64,000 bases of DNA from JASHPR01 sp963842355 (GTDB taxonomy: Bacteria > Actinomycetota > Actinomycetes > Streptosporangiales > Streptosporangiaceae), in assembly GCA_963842355.1 (NCBI GenBank), contig CAWJGC010000011.1:434001-498000 (forward strand), read 5' to 3'. Both the position numbers and the translations under genes were made by a program. Each line of letters starts with the position of its first letter. Within the stretch, counting starts at the first letter, position 1. The notes under the pieces are model-generated. The model was not told where the DNA came from, ran no database searches, and saw nothing but the letters and a program-made list of their open reading frames with translations. Positions 26,676-35,633 of this stretch are shown here, piece after piece.

Positions 26676-27428
26676 TCAGCCGGAGGTCTTCTGGCCAGGA
26701 CCCAGGCTGAGCGTGACCGGGCTGATCTGCCCGGCCGGGACGGCGTTCTTCCCGTTGACCGTCAGCGAGACACCGCTGGGGTTGCCGAGCATCAGGCTCA
26801 CCGCCTGATGCTCGGTCCAGTGCATCGAGCTGCCCCCGTACACGATGCCCTGGTAGATCTGCGTCCCGGTCGCCGTGGTGAGCTCCACCCAGCAGTTCGC
26901 GGTGGCCGCCAGGCGGATCACCACCTCGTTCGCGTACGCCTGCGCGACCGGCGACGCGGTCGGCCTCGTATGCTCGGGATGGTGGGACTTGTGCGTGGCG
27001 GCGCCCAGGTGCTGCGCGGCCACGCCCGATGAGGTGGGCGTCGCCTTCGACGACGAGGACACCAGGTGGTACACGACGAACCCGACGAGCAGCGCGAGCA
27101 CCACGACCATGGCCGCGCTCCAGTTCGGCCTGTGCCGTTCCCTGATCTTGATCGGGGTGGCAGGCTCGAAGACGTCGGCCGCGGTGATGGCCTTCGGCCC
27201 CCCCTGAACCTGGTCATACTCCCGGACCAGCGGCTCCGGGTCGGCTCCCACGGCCCGGGCGATGCTGCGGATGTGACCGCGAGCGTAGAAATCGCCCCCG
27301 CACGCGGAGTAGTCGCCGCGCTCTATCCCCCGGATGATCGTCTCCCGGATGCAGGTCCGCTGGCTGACCTGCGTAACGGTGAGACCAGCCTGGCGACGTG
27401 CCTCTGCCAGGGTGTCACCGATGCTCAC
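26676..27428 (-). CDS. RodZ-like helix-turn-helix membrane protein
   Basis: 250 aa. N-terminal HTH_25 domain (MSIGDTLAEARRQAGLTVTQVSQRTCIRETIIRGIERGD, ~1-75), a single transmembrane helix (~107-124, AMVVVLALLVGFVVYHLV), a Ser/Thr/His-rich linker, and a C-terminal DUF4115 domain (~165-245). This is the layout of RodZ, the cytoskeletal/peptidoglycan elongation factor, and the gene is normally found between ftsK and rimO in actinomycetes. Role in cell shape is inferred. 59 bp upstream of rimO, so probably the first gene of the rimO-pgsA-cinA unit. Confidence 0.85.
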   Translation of the reverse strand: MSIGDTLAEARRQAGLTVTQVSQRTCIRETIIRGIERGDYSACGGDFYARGHIRSIARAVGADPEPLVREYDQVQGGPKAITAADVFEPATPIKIRERHRPNWSAAMVVVLALLVGFVVYHLVSSSSKATPTSSGVAAQHLGAATHKSHHPEHTRPTASPVAQAYANEVVIRLAATANCWVELTTATGTQIYQGIVYGGSSMHWTEHQAVSLMLGNPSGVSLTVNGKNAVPAGQISPVTLSLGPGQKTSG

Positions 27429-27590
27429 GCCGTGCCTCCACTACTCTCCCACTGCGCGCCGCCCGGGGTGCGGTGACAGCTGTCGGATTCTCGTCACGTG
27501 ATCCTCTGTAAGGGACCGTTCACCAAGTGTAGACATCCGCCTGCTGGCCGGCGAGGACCCGGCCTGCTTTCACGTCATGACAAGTATCCA

Positions 27591-27630
27591 GTGCTGGCCC
27601 GGGGGGACGACCCCCCAGGACCCCCCCGGA
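27591..27630. repeat. Dispersed G/C-palindrome element after ftsK
   Basis: GGGGGGACGACCCCCC followed by AGGA and a second C run, flanked upstream by GTGCTGGCC. It matches the element repeated in lhr. It ends 17 bp before the ftsK stop codon on the minus strand, so it could fold as part of the ftsK terminator. Confidence 0.75.
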
Positions 27631-27646
27631 ACCCCTGGATCCCGGG

Positions 27647-30600
27647 TCAGCTTTCCGGGCTGCCGCGCAGGGACCCGAGCAGCGTGCCCAGGTCGTCGGG
27701 CTTGACCAGGACGTCCCTGGCCTTCGAGCCCTCGCTCGGCCCGACCACCCCCCGGCTCTCCAGCAGGTCCATCAGCCGGCCCGCCTTGGCGAAACCCACC
27801 CGCAGCTTGCGCTGCAGCATCGAGGTGGAGCCGAACTGGGTGCTGACCACCAGCTCGGCGGCCTGGAGCAGCAGTTCGAGATCATCGCCGATGTCCGCGT
27901 CGATCTCGCGCTGACGGCCTTCGGCCACGGTGACGTCGTCGCGGTAGGAAGGCTCCGCCTGCCTCTTGCAGTGCGCGACGACCTCGCGGATCTCCTTCTC
28001 GGTCACGAACGCGTTCTGCAGCCGCAGCGGCTTGCTCGCGCCCATCGGCAGGAACAGCGAATCGCCCTGGCCGACGAGCTTCTCGGCGCCCGGCTGGTCC
28101 AGGATGACGCGGCTGTCGGTCAGGCTCGAGGTGGCGAACGCGAGCCGGGACGGAACGTTGGCCTTGATCAGTCCGGTCACCACGTCCACGCTCGGCCGCT
28201 GCGTGGCGAGCACCAGGTGGATGCCGGCCGCGCGGGCGAGCTGGGTGATCCGCACGACCGAGTCCTCGACATCGCGGGGAGCGACCATCATCAGGTCGGC
28301 CAGTTCGTCGACGATGACCAGGAGATAGGGGTAGGGCACGTACACGCGCTCGCTGCCGGGCAGTGGGGTGATCTTTCCGGAACGCACCGCCTTGTTGAAG
28401 TCGTCCACGTGCCGGAACCCGGTCGCGGCCAGGTCGTCGTAGCGGCGGTCCATCTCCCCGACCACCCACTGCAGCGCGTCCGCGGCCCGCTTGGGGTTGG
28501 TGATGATCTGGGTGATCAGGTGCGGGATCCCCTGGTAGGCGGCGAGCTCGACCCGTTTCGGGTCGATCAGGATCATCCGCACCTCGTCGGGCGTGGCCCG
28601 CAACAGGACCGACGTGATCAGCCCGTTGATGCAGGTCGAGTTGTGCGTGGGGATGCAGGACCGGCTGGCCAGGTACAGGCGGCTCGGACTGTCGACCTGG
28701 ATGCAGCGGACCGGAACGGACTGCAGCGGCCGTACGTCCGTTACGTACCGCTGTCGTGCTGGGCTGGTCGGCTTGATGTCGCCCTGCCGCGCCAGCTTGC
28801 GGCTCAGACGGAATACCGGCTCGTGCGGCCTGAAGCTAACGCTGTAGACCACTGACGTGTCTGGTCTGCGGCCCCGGCACGGCTTGGCTCGCAAAGTGGC
28901 CTTGTAACCGAGCCCGAGTACCAGGTCAAGGACCTCACGGGCCAGCCGCTCATTCGTGACAGCAAAAACAACGGCACCGCCGCGCTCGCAGTATCCGTCG
29001 GTGTCAAGCAGTCCCGCGAGCAGGTCGCGCCGTTGCCCGACCGAGGCCCGCAGGTACGACTCGGGGATGTGCTTGTTGTCCAGCACGCCGAGCTCTCGCA
29101 GCCGGCTCATGATGCCGGTCCGGGCCTGATGCCAGGCCGAGCCGGTGGCCCGCTCCGCTATCCCGTACTGGAACGGCGCCTTGTGCTTGGTCACCGCATA
29201 CCCATCGGCCCTGATGGCGTCGATGATCTCCTGGTCGTCGCCAGAGATGCGGGCGCCGCCGGAATGCCCGTCACCAAGCCAGGCACCCAGCGTGTACGGG
29301 GCTACGGGCAGATGCCGCTCGGGGTAGTCGAGCGGCTCGCACACCGCGATGGAGTGGTTCACACGCCCCCGCTCGCGTATCGAGGCCGCCATCTCAGCAG
29401 TGGTGACCGGCCCATTGCCCAGCTGATGCCGACGGCTGAAGCCGACCGGGGTGCTGACATGCTCTGCCAGTGCCTTGTAGACCAGGTGCCGCGAGTAGGT
29501 AGGCGCCCAGAACCCCACGACGCGCCCGTTGCGCCGGTAGGTCGCCCGCGCGTTCCGACCCTCGCGCGGAAGTCGGCTGACCAGGACGTAGAGGACATTT
29601 CGGAACTGCTGGCCGACATCGCGCAGCACTTCTGCCGTAGTCACCAGCCGGTCCGGCTCGCCCAGCGCCTGCTCGGCCTGCTCATTCACGCGCGCCACGT
29701 CGGGAACCGGCCAGTATCGGGTCCCGAGCAGCACCTTCGCGCGCTGGGCGCGGAGCGTCACCGTGTCCGTTTTCCACAGGTGCTCGGCGTCGGCCACGAT
29801 GACCGTGCCATCGGAGAACTCGACCTCGTAGCATGGCCGGCCGTGCATCACTGGCGTGGCGGCCTTGACCGTGCAACGGCGACCGCGCTCATCGAATACC
29901 TGGCTTCCGACCTGGATCTCGCCCATCGTCGTCCAGCCCTGCGGCGTAGGAATCGGCGTGTCGAGAGCAAGCGCCTTACCGGCGCCGGTCGCACCGGCGA
30001 TAAGCATGTGGGGCATCTTCGCGATGTTGGCCACCACCTGGAGGCCCTCGACGTTCTTGCCCAGCCCGACGACCATCGGGTGGTGGTCGGCCTGAGCCAC
30101 CGGGGAGCGCAGCACGTCGCCCAGGCTGACGATCTCCCGGTCGCTGTTGGGGATCTCCACGCCGATGGCGGACTTGCCCGGGATCGGTGACAGGATCCGC
30201 ACGTCCGCGCTCTTCACCGCGTACGCGATGTTCTTCGACAGCGCGGTCACCCGCTCCACCTTGACCGCCGGGGCCAGCTCGATCTCGTACCTGGTCACGG
30301 TCGGCCCCCGGGTGAACCCGGTCACCTGGGCGTCCACCTGGAACTGCTCGAGCACCGCGGACAGCGCCTCGACCATGAGGTCGTTCGCGCGGGTCCGGGC
30401 CTTCGGCGCGGTCCCCGGCCGCAGCAGGGCGGCGGGCGGCAGGGTGTAGCTGGCGTCGCTGGCGGCGGTCAGGGTGAGCTGCTCGGCCTGGTGCGGATCC
30501 AGAACGCCCCCGGCCGCGGCGGATGCGGCCGCCTCGGCCGGCGCCTTGGACGCGGCCGGGCCGGCCTCGGATCCGGGCCACGGGTCGTGCCACGCCTTCC

Positions 30601-31720
30601 CCGGCGCCCCGGGCGCCCCGCCCGGCGCATGACCGGCGGCGGCCGACGGGCCGAACGCCAGCGCCTCGCTCGCCGCGGCGTCCTCGGCGTCCGGCCCGGC
30701 GGCCGGCCGTTCGCCCTGGCCCCGGCCGGCTCCGCCCTTGGCCAGGGTCCCGCCCAGCAGCGGGCTGTCGTACGGCCGGTCGTGCGCGCCGGCCTCGATG
30801 GCCTCCTGCCGCTTGCGCCCGCCCCTGGTCAGCGCGCCGCGGGGGCGGCCGGGCGCGGCGTCCCCCTCAGCCTCCCCAGCCTCGCCCGAGCCGGGACGGA
30901 CGAAGCCGCCCAGCTCGGCCAGCCGACCCGGCACCCGGTGCAGCGGCGTTCCCGTGATCACCAGCAGGCCGAACCCGGTGACCAGCATCAGCAGCGGAAT
31001 CGCGACCCACGGGGTCACCGCCGCGACCAGCGGCGTGGAGACCGCGTAGCCGATGAAGCCGCCCGCCGCCCTGATCGCGGCGACGCCGTCGCCCGGCGGC
31101 GGCGTTCCGTGGGCGATGGCCACGAGGCCGAGCGCGCCGATGAGCAGCGCGGTCCAGCCGATCAGCATCCGGCCCGTGTCCGCGTTCCGGTCCGGGTGCC
31201 GTAGGTAGCGCCAGGCGAGCAGCGCCAGCAGGATCGGCACGATCCAGGCGGCCGAGCCGAACCCGTCGCGGACCACGGCCGAGAGCCCCCGGCCGAGGAC
31301 GCTGCCCAGCCGGAACCAGCTCACCGCGGCCATGATGATCGCCAGCCCCAGGGTCGCCAGCCCGACCCCGTCCCTGCGGTGCGCCGGGTCCAGGTCCCGG
31401 GTGTTCCGGCCGATCGCCCGGACGGCCGCTCCGACCGTGTGCGCCAGGCCCATCCAGGCCCCAGCGAGCACCCGCCCGGCCCAGCCGATCAGGATCACGA
31501 ACGGATTAGTCGGCGGGGGCGGCTGATAGCGCCGGCAGGCCGAGCCGCGGCGCCCCGTCCCCGACCGCCCGCGGCGCGGCGCTGGCTTGCGGGAGGATCC
31601 GCCCCCGCTCCGCGGCCGCTGCGCGGTGCTCGCCGAGCGCGACCGCCCGCCAGCCCCGCCCCGCGGGCTCGTAGTACTGCCTTTGGGGCGCGCAGCACCG
31701 TTGGGCGCACGAGTCGCCAT
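27647..31720 (-). CDS. ftsK: DNA translocase FtsK precursor containing an intein
   Basis: 1357-codon precursor; 912 aa after splicing. FtsK anchors at the division septum and pumps chromosome DNA. N-terminus: basic stretch, then about four membrane segments (FVILIGWAGRVLAGAWMG to VAIPLLMLVTGFGLLVI); a Gly/Pro/Ala-rich linker; motor domain with FTRGPTVTRYEIELAPAVK, GIEIPN-type GVEIPNSDRE, Walker A GATGAGK cut by the intein before S-T-C-I-N-G, Walker B YLLVIVDELADLMM, LATQRPSVDVVTG; and the gamma winged helix (FGSTSMLQRKLRVGFAKAGRLMDLLESRGVVG). Start ATG 31720 (MATRAPNGAARP); the frame is open far upstream but antisense to another gene. The precursor is inactive unless the intein splices. Confidence 0.95.
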   Translation of the reverse strand: MATRAPNGAARPKGSTTSPRGGAGGRSRSASTAQRPRSGGGSSRKPAPRRGRSGTGRRGSACRRYQPPPPTNPFVILIGWAGRVLAGAWMGLAHTVGAAVRAIGRNTRDLDPAHRRDGVGLATLGLAIIMAAVSWFRLGSVLGRGLSAVVRDGFGSAAWIVPILLALLAWRYLRHPDRNADTGRMLIGWTALLIGALGLVAIAHGTPPPGDGVAAIRAAGGFIGYAVSTPLVAAVTPWVAIPLLMLVTGFGLLVITGTPLHRVPGRLAELGGFVRPGSGEAGEAEGDAAPGRPRGALTRGGRKRQEAIEAGAHDRPYDSPLLGGTLAKGGAGRGQGERPAAGPDAEDAAASEALAFGPSAAAGHAPGGAPGAPGKAWHDPWPGSEAGPAASKAPAEAAASAAAGGVLDPHQAEQLTLTAASDASYTLPPAALLRPGTAPKARTRANDLMVEALSAVLEQFQVDAQVTGFTRGPTVTRYEIELAPAVKVERVTALSKNIAYAVKSADVRILSPIPGKSAIGVEIPNSDREIVSLGDVLRSPVAQADHHPMVVGLGKNVEGLQVVANIAKMPHMLIAGATGAGKALALDTPIPTPQGWTTMGEIQVGSQVFDERGRRCTVKAATPVMHGRPCYEVEFSDGTVIVADAEHLWKTDTVTLRAQRAKVLLGTRYWPVPDVARVNEQAEQALGEPDRLVTTAEVLRDVGQQFRNVLYVLVSRLPREGRNARATYRRNGRVVGFWAPTYSRHLVYKALAEHVSTPVGFSRRHQLGNGPVTTAEMAASIRERGRVNHSIAVCEPLDYPERHLPVAPYTLGAWLGDGHSGGARISGDDQEIIDAIRADGYAVTKHKAPFQYGIAERATGSAWHQARTGIMSRLRELGVLDNKHIPESYLRASVGQRRDLLAGLLDTDGYCERGGAVVFAVTNERLAREVLDLVLGLGYKATLRAKPCRGRRPDTSVVYSVSFRPHEPVFRLSRKLARQGDIKPTSPARQRYVTDVRPLQSVPVRCIQVDSPSRLYLASRSCIPTHNSTCINGLITSVLLRATPDEVRMILIDPKRVELAAYQGIPHLITQIITNPKRAADALQWVVGEMDRRYDDLAATGFRHVDDFNKAVRSGKITPLPGSERVYVPYPYLLVIVDELADLMMVAPRDVEDSVVRITQLARAAGIHLVLATQRPSVDVVTGLIKANVPSRLAFATSSLTDSRVILDQPGAEKLVGQGDSLFLPMGASKPLRLQNAFVTEKEIREVVAHCKRQAEPSYRDDVTVAEGRQREIDADIGDDLELLLQAAELVVSTQFGSTSMLQRKLRVGFAKAGRLMDLLESRGVVGPSEGSKARDVLVKPDDLGTLLGSLRGSPES
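28640..29974 (-). mobile_element. FtsK intein, class 3 type, in Walker A, with LAGLIDADG endonuclease
   Basis: 445 aa between GATGAGK and STCINGL. It starts with Ala (ALALDTPIPTPQGW), so there is no Cys/Ser nucleophile at position 1. Instead it has the class 3 W-C-T triplet: Trp67 in block B (ADAEHLW), Cys424 in block F (VPVRCIQVDSPSRLYLA) and Thr443 before the terminal His444-Asn445 (CIPTHN), followed by Ser+1. The endonuclease helices are LGAWLGDGHSGG and LAGLLDTDGYC. The insertion point in a P-loop is typical of inteins in phage-type ATPases. Confidence 0.93.
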
Positions 31721-31870
31721 GATCCCCACGGTACCGAGCAATCCGCACCAGCCGAAGCACTCCGCCTCCTGGCGTGTCGCGATGCGGGGCGGTCTGTTGA
31801 CGGTCGTCATGGGGGCGGCATACTGGAGGGAGCCGGGCAGCCGGGCAGCCGGGGAGCACGGGGAGGCGGG

Positions 31871-34294
31871 ATGCGGATCGCGGTCGTCGGCGGCGGGCCG
31901 GGCGGGCTGTACTTCGCGGCGCTGACCAAGCAGCTTGCCCCCCGCAGCGACATCACGGTCTGGGAGCGGAACGCGGCCGACGACACGTTCGGTTTCGGCG
32001 TGGTGTTCTCGGACGAGACCCTGGGCGGCATCGAGCACGCCGACGCGCAGATCTACCGGGCGATGGAGCGCGAGTTCGCCCGCTGGGACGACATCGACGT
32101 GCACGTCAAGGGCCAGACGATCACCAGCGGCGGGCACGGCTTCGCCGCGCTGAGCCGCCGCCGCCTGCTGCAGATCCTGCAGCAGCGCTGCCGCGAGATC
32201 GGCGTGACGCTGCACTTCGAGAGCGAGGCTCCGGACGCCCGCGCCCTCGCGGCCGGCCACGACCTGGTCGTGGCCGCGGACGGGGCCAACTCGGCGACCA
32301 GAGCCGCGTTTGCCGGCACGTTCCGGCCCGACCTCGACGTGCGGCGCTGCCGGTACATGTGGCTCGGCACCGACCTGGTCTTCGACGCGTTCAAGTTCTT
32401 TATCGAGCAGACGCCCCACGGCGTCATGCAGATACACGGGTACCCCTACGACGCGACCGGCAGCACGTTCATCGTGGAGATGCACGACCCGGTCTGGCGG
32501 GCGGCCGGGTTCACCGCGCCCGACCTGCCGCCGGGCCGCTCGGACGAGGCCTCCATCGAGAGGATCCGCGGCCTGTTCGCCGGCGTGCTGGACGGCCACG
32601 CGGTGCATGCGAACAACTCCAAGTGGATCAGTTTCGGCACGCTGCGCTGCGAGAACTGGCGGCACGAGAACGTGATCCTGCTCGGCGACGCGGCGCACAC
32701 CGCGCACTTCTCCATCGGATCCGGGACCAAGCTGGCCATGGAGGACGCGCTGGCCCTGGCTGCCTGCCTGCACGAGCAGCCCGGGCTCGACGCGGCGCTG
32801 GCCGCGTACGAGGCCGAGCGGCGGCCGGTCGTGGCCTCCACCCAGCGCGCGGCGCAGGCCAGCCTGGAGTGGTTCGAGAACCTGGGCCAGTACCTGCACC
32901 AGGAGCCGGAGCAGTTCGCGTTCAACATCATGACCCGCAGCCGCCGGGTGACCCACCGCAACCTGCGGGTGCGCGACCCGGACTTCGCCGACCGGATCGA
33001 CGCCTGGTTCGCCGGCCACGAGAAGCGGCGCGGTATGGGCCCGGGCGACGTGGTCCCGCCGATGTTCCAGCCGCTGCGGCTGCGCGGCCTCGAACTGAAG
33101 AACCGGGTGGTGGTGTCCGCGATGGACATGTACTCCTCGGCCGAGGGCACGCCGTCCGACTTCCACCTGGTGCACCTCGGCGGCAAGGCGCTCGGCGGCG
33201 CCGCGCTGGTGATGACCGAGATGGTCTGCGTCAGCCCGCAGGGGCGGATCACCCCCGGCTGCGCCGGGATGTACGCGCCCGGGCACGAGGCGGCCTGGCG
33301 GCGGATCACCGGGTTCGTGCACGACCAGACCACCGCGAAGATCGGGCTCCAGCTCGGCCACTCCGGCCGCAAGGGCTCCACCCGGCTGATGTGGGAGGGC
33401 ATCGACGAGCCGCTGCCCGAGGGCAACTGGGAGGTGTGCGCCCCCTCCCCGATCCCGTACCTGGCCGGGGTCAGCCAGGTGCCCCGTGCGCTCACCGTCG
33501 ACGAGATGGCCGAGATCAGAAACCAGTTCCGCAGCGCCGCGCAGGCCGCCGATCGATGCGGGTTCGACCTGATCGAACTGCACTGCGCGCACGGCTACCT
33601 GCTGTCGTCGTTCATCTCGCCGGTGACCAACCAGCGCGACGACTGCTACGGCGGGTCGCTCGCGGGGCGGCTGCGCTACCCGCTCGAGGTGTTCGAGGCG
33701 ATGCGGGCCGTGTGGCCCGCGGCCAAGCCGATGACCGTGCGGATCTCGGCCACCGACTGGTGCCCGGGCGGCATCACCGGCCAGGACGCCGTCGAGATCG
33801 CGCGGGCGTTCCAGGCCGCGGGCGCCGACGCCATCGACGTGTCCACCGGGCAGGTCACGCCCGGCGAGGCGCCGGCCTTCGGCCGGTCCTACCAGACGCC
33901 GTTCGCGGACGCGATCCGCAACCGGCTGGACATCGCCACGATCGCGGTCGGCGTGATCTCGTCCTACGACGACGTGAACTCGATCATCCTGGCCGGCCGG
34001 GCCGACCTGTGCGCGCTGGGCCGGGCCCACCTCTACGATCCGAACTGGACCCTGCACGCCGCCGCCGAACAGGGCTACGACGGGCCGGCCGCCGCGTGGC
34101 CCGCTCCGTGGCGGGCGGGGAGCAGGCCGCCGCAGACCGGCCGCAGCGACGGGCCCCGCCCGCGGCTGCAGCTCATCCGGCAGGGCGAGCCCGAGCGGCA
34201 CGCCCGCTGGCGGCCCGCGGCGGGGGCGGCGACCGGCCCCGCGGCGGTCCGTTCAGGCCCCTGGTCTTCCGGGGAGCGGAAGGAGAGCAGATGA
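31871..34294 (+). CDS. 2-aminobenzoyl-CoA monooxygenase/reductase-type bifunctional flavoenzyme
   Basis: 807 aa. Two flavin domains. Residues 1-~385: FAD monooxygenase with MRIAVVGGGPGGLYFAAL (GxGxxG), DLVVAADGANSATR and VILLGDAAHTAHFSIGSGTKLAMEDALALA. Residues ~395-770: old yellow enzyme FMN domain (QPLRLRGLELKNRVVVSAMDMYS, LQLGHSGRKG, ELHCAHGYLLSSFISPVTNQRDDCYGGS). The fusion is typical of 2-aminobenzoyl-CoA monooxygenase/reductase; salicylyl-CoA 5-hydroxylase/oxidoreductase is the other name used for this family. The nearby aryl-CoA ligase makes its CoA thioester substrate. The last ~45 residues are a low-complexity tail. Overlaps the Rid gene (ATGA). Confidence 0.85.
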   Translation: MRIAVVGGGPGGLYFAALTKQLAPRSDITVWERNAADDTFGFGVVFSDETLGGIEHADAQIYRAMEREFARWDDIDVHVKGQTITSGGHGFAALSRRRLLQILQQRCREIGVTLHFESEAPDARALAAGHDLVVAADGANSATRAAFAGTFRPDLDVRRCRYMWLGTDLVFDAFKFFIEQTPHGVMQIHGYPYDATGSTFIVEMHDPVWRAAGFTAPDLPPGRSDEASIERIRGLFAGVLDGHAVHANNSKWISFGTLRCENWRHENVILLGDAAHTAHFSIGSGTKLAMEDALALAACLHEQPGLDAALAAYEAERRPVVASTQRAAQASLEWFENLGQYLHQEPEQFAFNIMTRSRRVTHRNLRVRDPDFADRIDAWFAGHEKRRGMGPGDVVPPMFQPLRLRGLELKNRVVVSAMDMYSSAEGTPSDFHLVHLGGKALGGAALVMTEMVCVSPQGRITPGCAGMYAPGHEAAWRRITGFVHDQTTAKIGLQLGHSGRKGSTRLMWEGIDEPLPEGNWEVCAPSPIPYLAGVSQVPRALTVDEMAEIRNQFRSAAQAADRCGFDLIELHCAHGYLLSSFISPVTNQRDDCYGGSLAGRLRYPLEVFEAMRAVWPAAKPMTVRISATDWCPGGITGQDAVEIARAFQAAGADAIDVSTGQVTPGEAPAFGRSYQTPFADAIRNRLDIATIAVGVISSYDDVNSIILAGRADLCALGRAHLYDPNWTLHAAAEQGYDGPAAAWPAPWRAGSRPPQTGRSDGPRPRLQLIRQGEPERHARWRPAAGAATGPAAVRSGPWSSGERKESR

Positions 34295-34689
34295 CGCTCG
34301 AGCGCGTGAACCCGCCGTCGCTGGCGCGGCCGTCCGGCTTCTCGCACGCGGTGGTCGCGACCGGCGGCCGGCTGGTGTTCCTGGCCGGCCAGGTCGCGCT
34401 CGGCGCGGACGGCGCGATCGCGGGCGGCACGGTCGCCGAGCAGTTCGACCGGGCCCTGGCCAACCTGATCGAGGCGCTGCGGGCGGCCGGCGGCTCGCCG
34501 GCCGACCTGGCCAGCCTGACCGTCTACGCGGTCGACCTCGACGACTACCAGCGGCACAGCCGCGAGATCGGCCTGGCCTGGCGGCAGCGGGCCGGCCGGG
34601 AGTACCCGGCCATGGCCGCGATCGGCGTTTCCCGGCTGTGGGACCCGGCCGCGCTGGTGGAGATCCAGGGCTACGCGGTCATCGGCTGA
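34291..34689 (+). CDS. Rid family (RidA-like) protein
   Basis: 132 aa, YjgF/RidA fold: FSHAVVATGGRLVFLAGQVALGADG, EQFDRALANLIEALRAAGGSPADLASLTVYAVD. RidA proteins hydrolyse reactive enamine/imine intermediates. The Arg that makes the active site in true RidA (P-A-R) is Met here (YPAMAAIGVSRL), so it belongs to another Rid subgroup. Co-translated with the preceding monooxygenase/reductase, whose product could tautomerise to an imine; a clean-up role is inferred. Its 3' end overlaps the convergent regulator by 19 bp. Confidence 0.85.
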   Translation: MTLERVNPPSLARPSGFSHAVVATGGRLVFLAGQVALGADGAIAGGTVAEQFDRALANLIEALRAAGGSPADLASLTVYAVDLDDYQRHSREIGLAWRQRAGREYPAMAAIGVSRLWDPAALVEIQGYAVIG

Positions 34690-35573
34690 CCATCCCGGCC
34701 GATCACCGCCCGGGCGTGCGCCCGGGCCGGGCCGGCCAGCCGCTCGCGCAGCGCGGCGAACGCCGCCGCCGCCGCCAGGCCGTTCCAGCCGCCGGGCAGC
34801 AGGTCGGCCGGCAGGCCCGGGTCGAGGAACGGCAGCCGCCGCCAGGCGGTCAGCGCGCGGACGTAGTCGGCGAACGCCTCGCCGCCGCCCGGGCCGCGAG
34901 CGGCCCCGGCCCGGCTGGCCCGGTCGGCTGCACCGCCGTCCCACCGGGCCAGGACCGGCCCGGCGTCGTCCAGGAACGCCTGGTAGAGGGCTTGCAGCCG
35001 GTCCAGGTCCCACCACCGGGCCACCTGTTCGGCCACGTCGCCGAAGGCCAGGTATTCGGCGCGGAACAGATCCACGTAGCCGGCCAGCCGGTGCCGCTCG
35101 AGCACGTCGGCCGTCTCGTCCGCCAGGTGGCCCGGCGCGATCCAGACGCCGGCCGACACCGTGCCGAACCCGAGCCAGGCCAGCCGCGAGCGCAGCGCGT
35201 GCCGCCGGCTGCGCTCCTGCTCGGGCACGCTGAACACGGCCAGCAGCCAGCCGTCGGACACCTCGGCCCGCGGCCGGGAGAAGATCCGCTGGTCGCCTTC
35301 GGCGAGTATGGCCTGGCCGTGGCGGGACAGCGCATAACCGGCCGCGCCGCCCTCACGGCGCGATTCGAGGACCCCGCGCTGCTTGAGCCGCGAGATCGAC
35401 GACCGGACGGCGGGCTCGTCGGACCCGAGCTCGGCCATCAGCCGGATCAGCGAGGCCACGCTCAGCCAGCCGCCGGCCTCCCGGGCGTACAGGCCGTAGA
35501 TCGTCACGATCAGCGCCCGCGGCTGCGCCGACCGCGTCTCGCCGCCTCCTGGCGCGCCGGTGAAGGTCGTCAC
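34671..35573 (-). CDS. PaaX family transcriptional regulator
   Basis: 300 aa from GTG 35573. PaaX-type repressors sense aryl-CoA thioesters. N-terminal winged helix RALIVTIYGLYAREAGGWLSVASLIRLMAELGSDEPAVRSSISRLKQRGVLESRREGGAAGYALS; the PaaX central and C-terminal domains follow (WLLAVFSVPEQERSRRHALRSRLAWLGFGTVSAGVWIAPGHL; FDEFVDRY-like LFRAEYLAF). It is divergent from the aryl-CoA ligase across a 60-bp gap that must hold both promoters, and convergent with the Rid gene. It most likely controls both arms of the cluster. Confidence 0.88.
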   Translation of the reverse strand: MTTFTGAPGGGETRSAQPRALIVTIYGLYAREAGGWLSVASLIRLMAELGSDEPAVRSSISRLKQRGVLESRREGGAAGYALSRHGQAILAEGDQRIFSRPRAEVSDGWLLAVFSVPEQERSRRHALRSRLAWLGFGTVSAGVWIAPGHLADETADVLERHRLAGYVDLFRAEYLAFGDVAEQVARWWDLDRLQALYQAFLDDAGPVLARWDGGAADRASRAGAARGPGGGEAFADYVRALTAWRRLPFLDPGLPADLLPGGWNGLAAAAAFAALRERLAGPARAHARAVIGRDGQPMTA

Positions 35574-35633
35574 GCCAGCAACATAGCGGAATACTGGAGA
35601 CGGTTCCGGTGGCGTCCAGGGAGGGTCCGGATC

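Noticed and set aside
31721..34201. FtsK extension of more than 800 residues upstream of 31720
   Set aside because: It runs antisense through the monooxygenase/reductase gene and lacks any conserved sequence; ATG 31720 starts a standard FtsK N-terminus.
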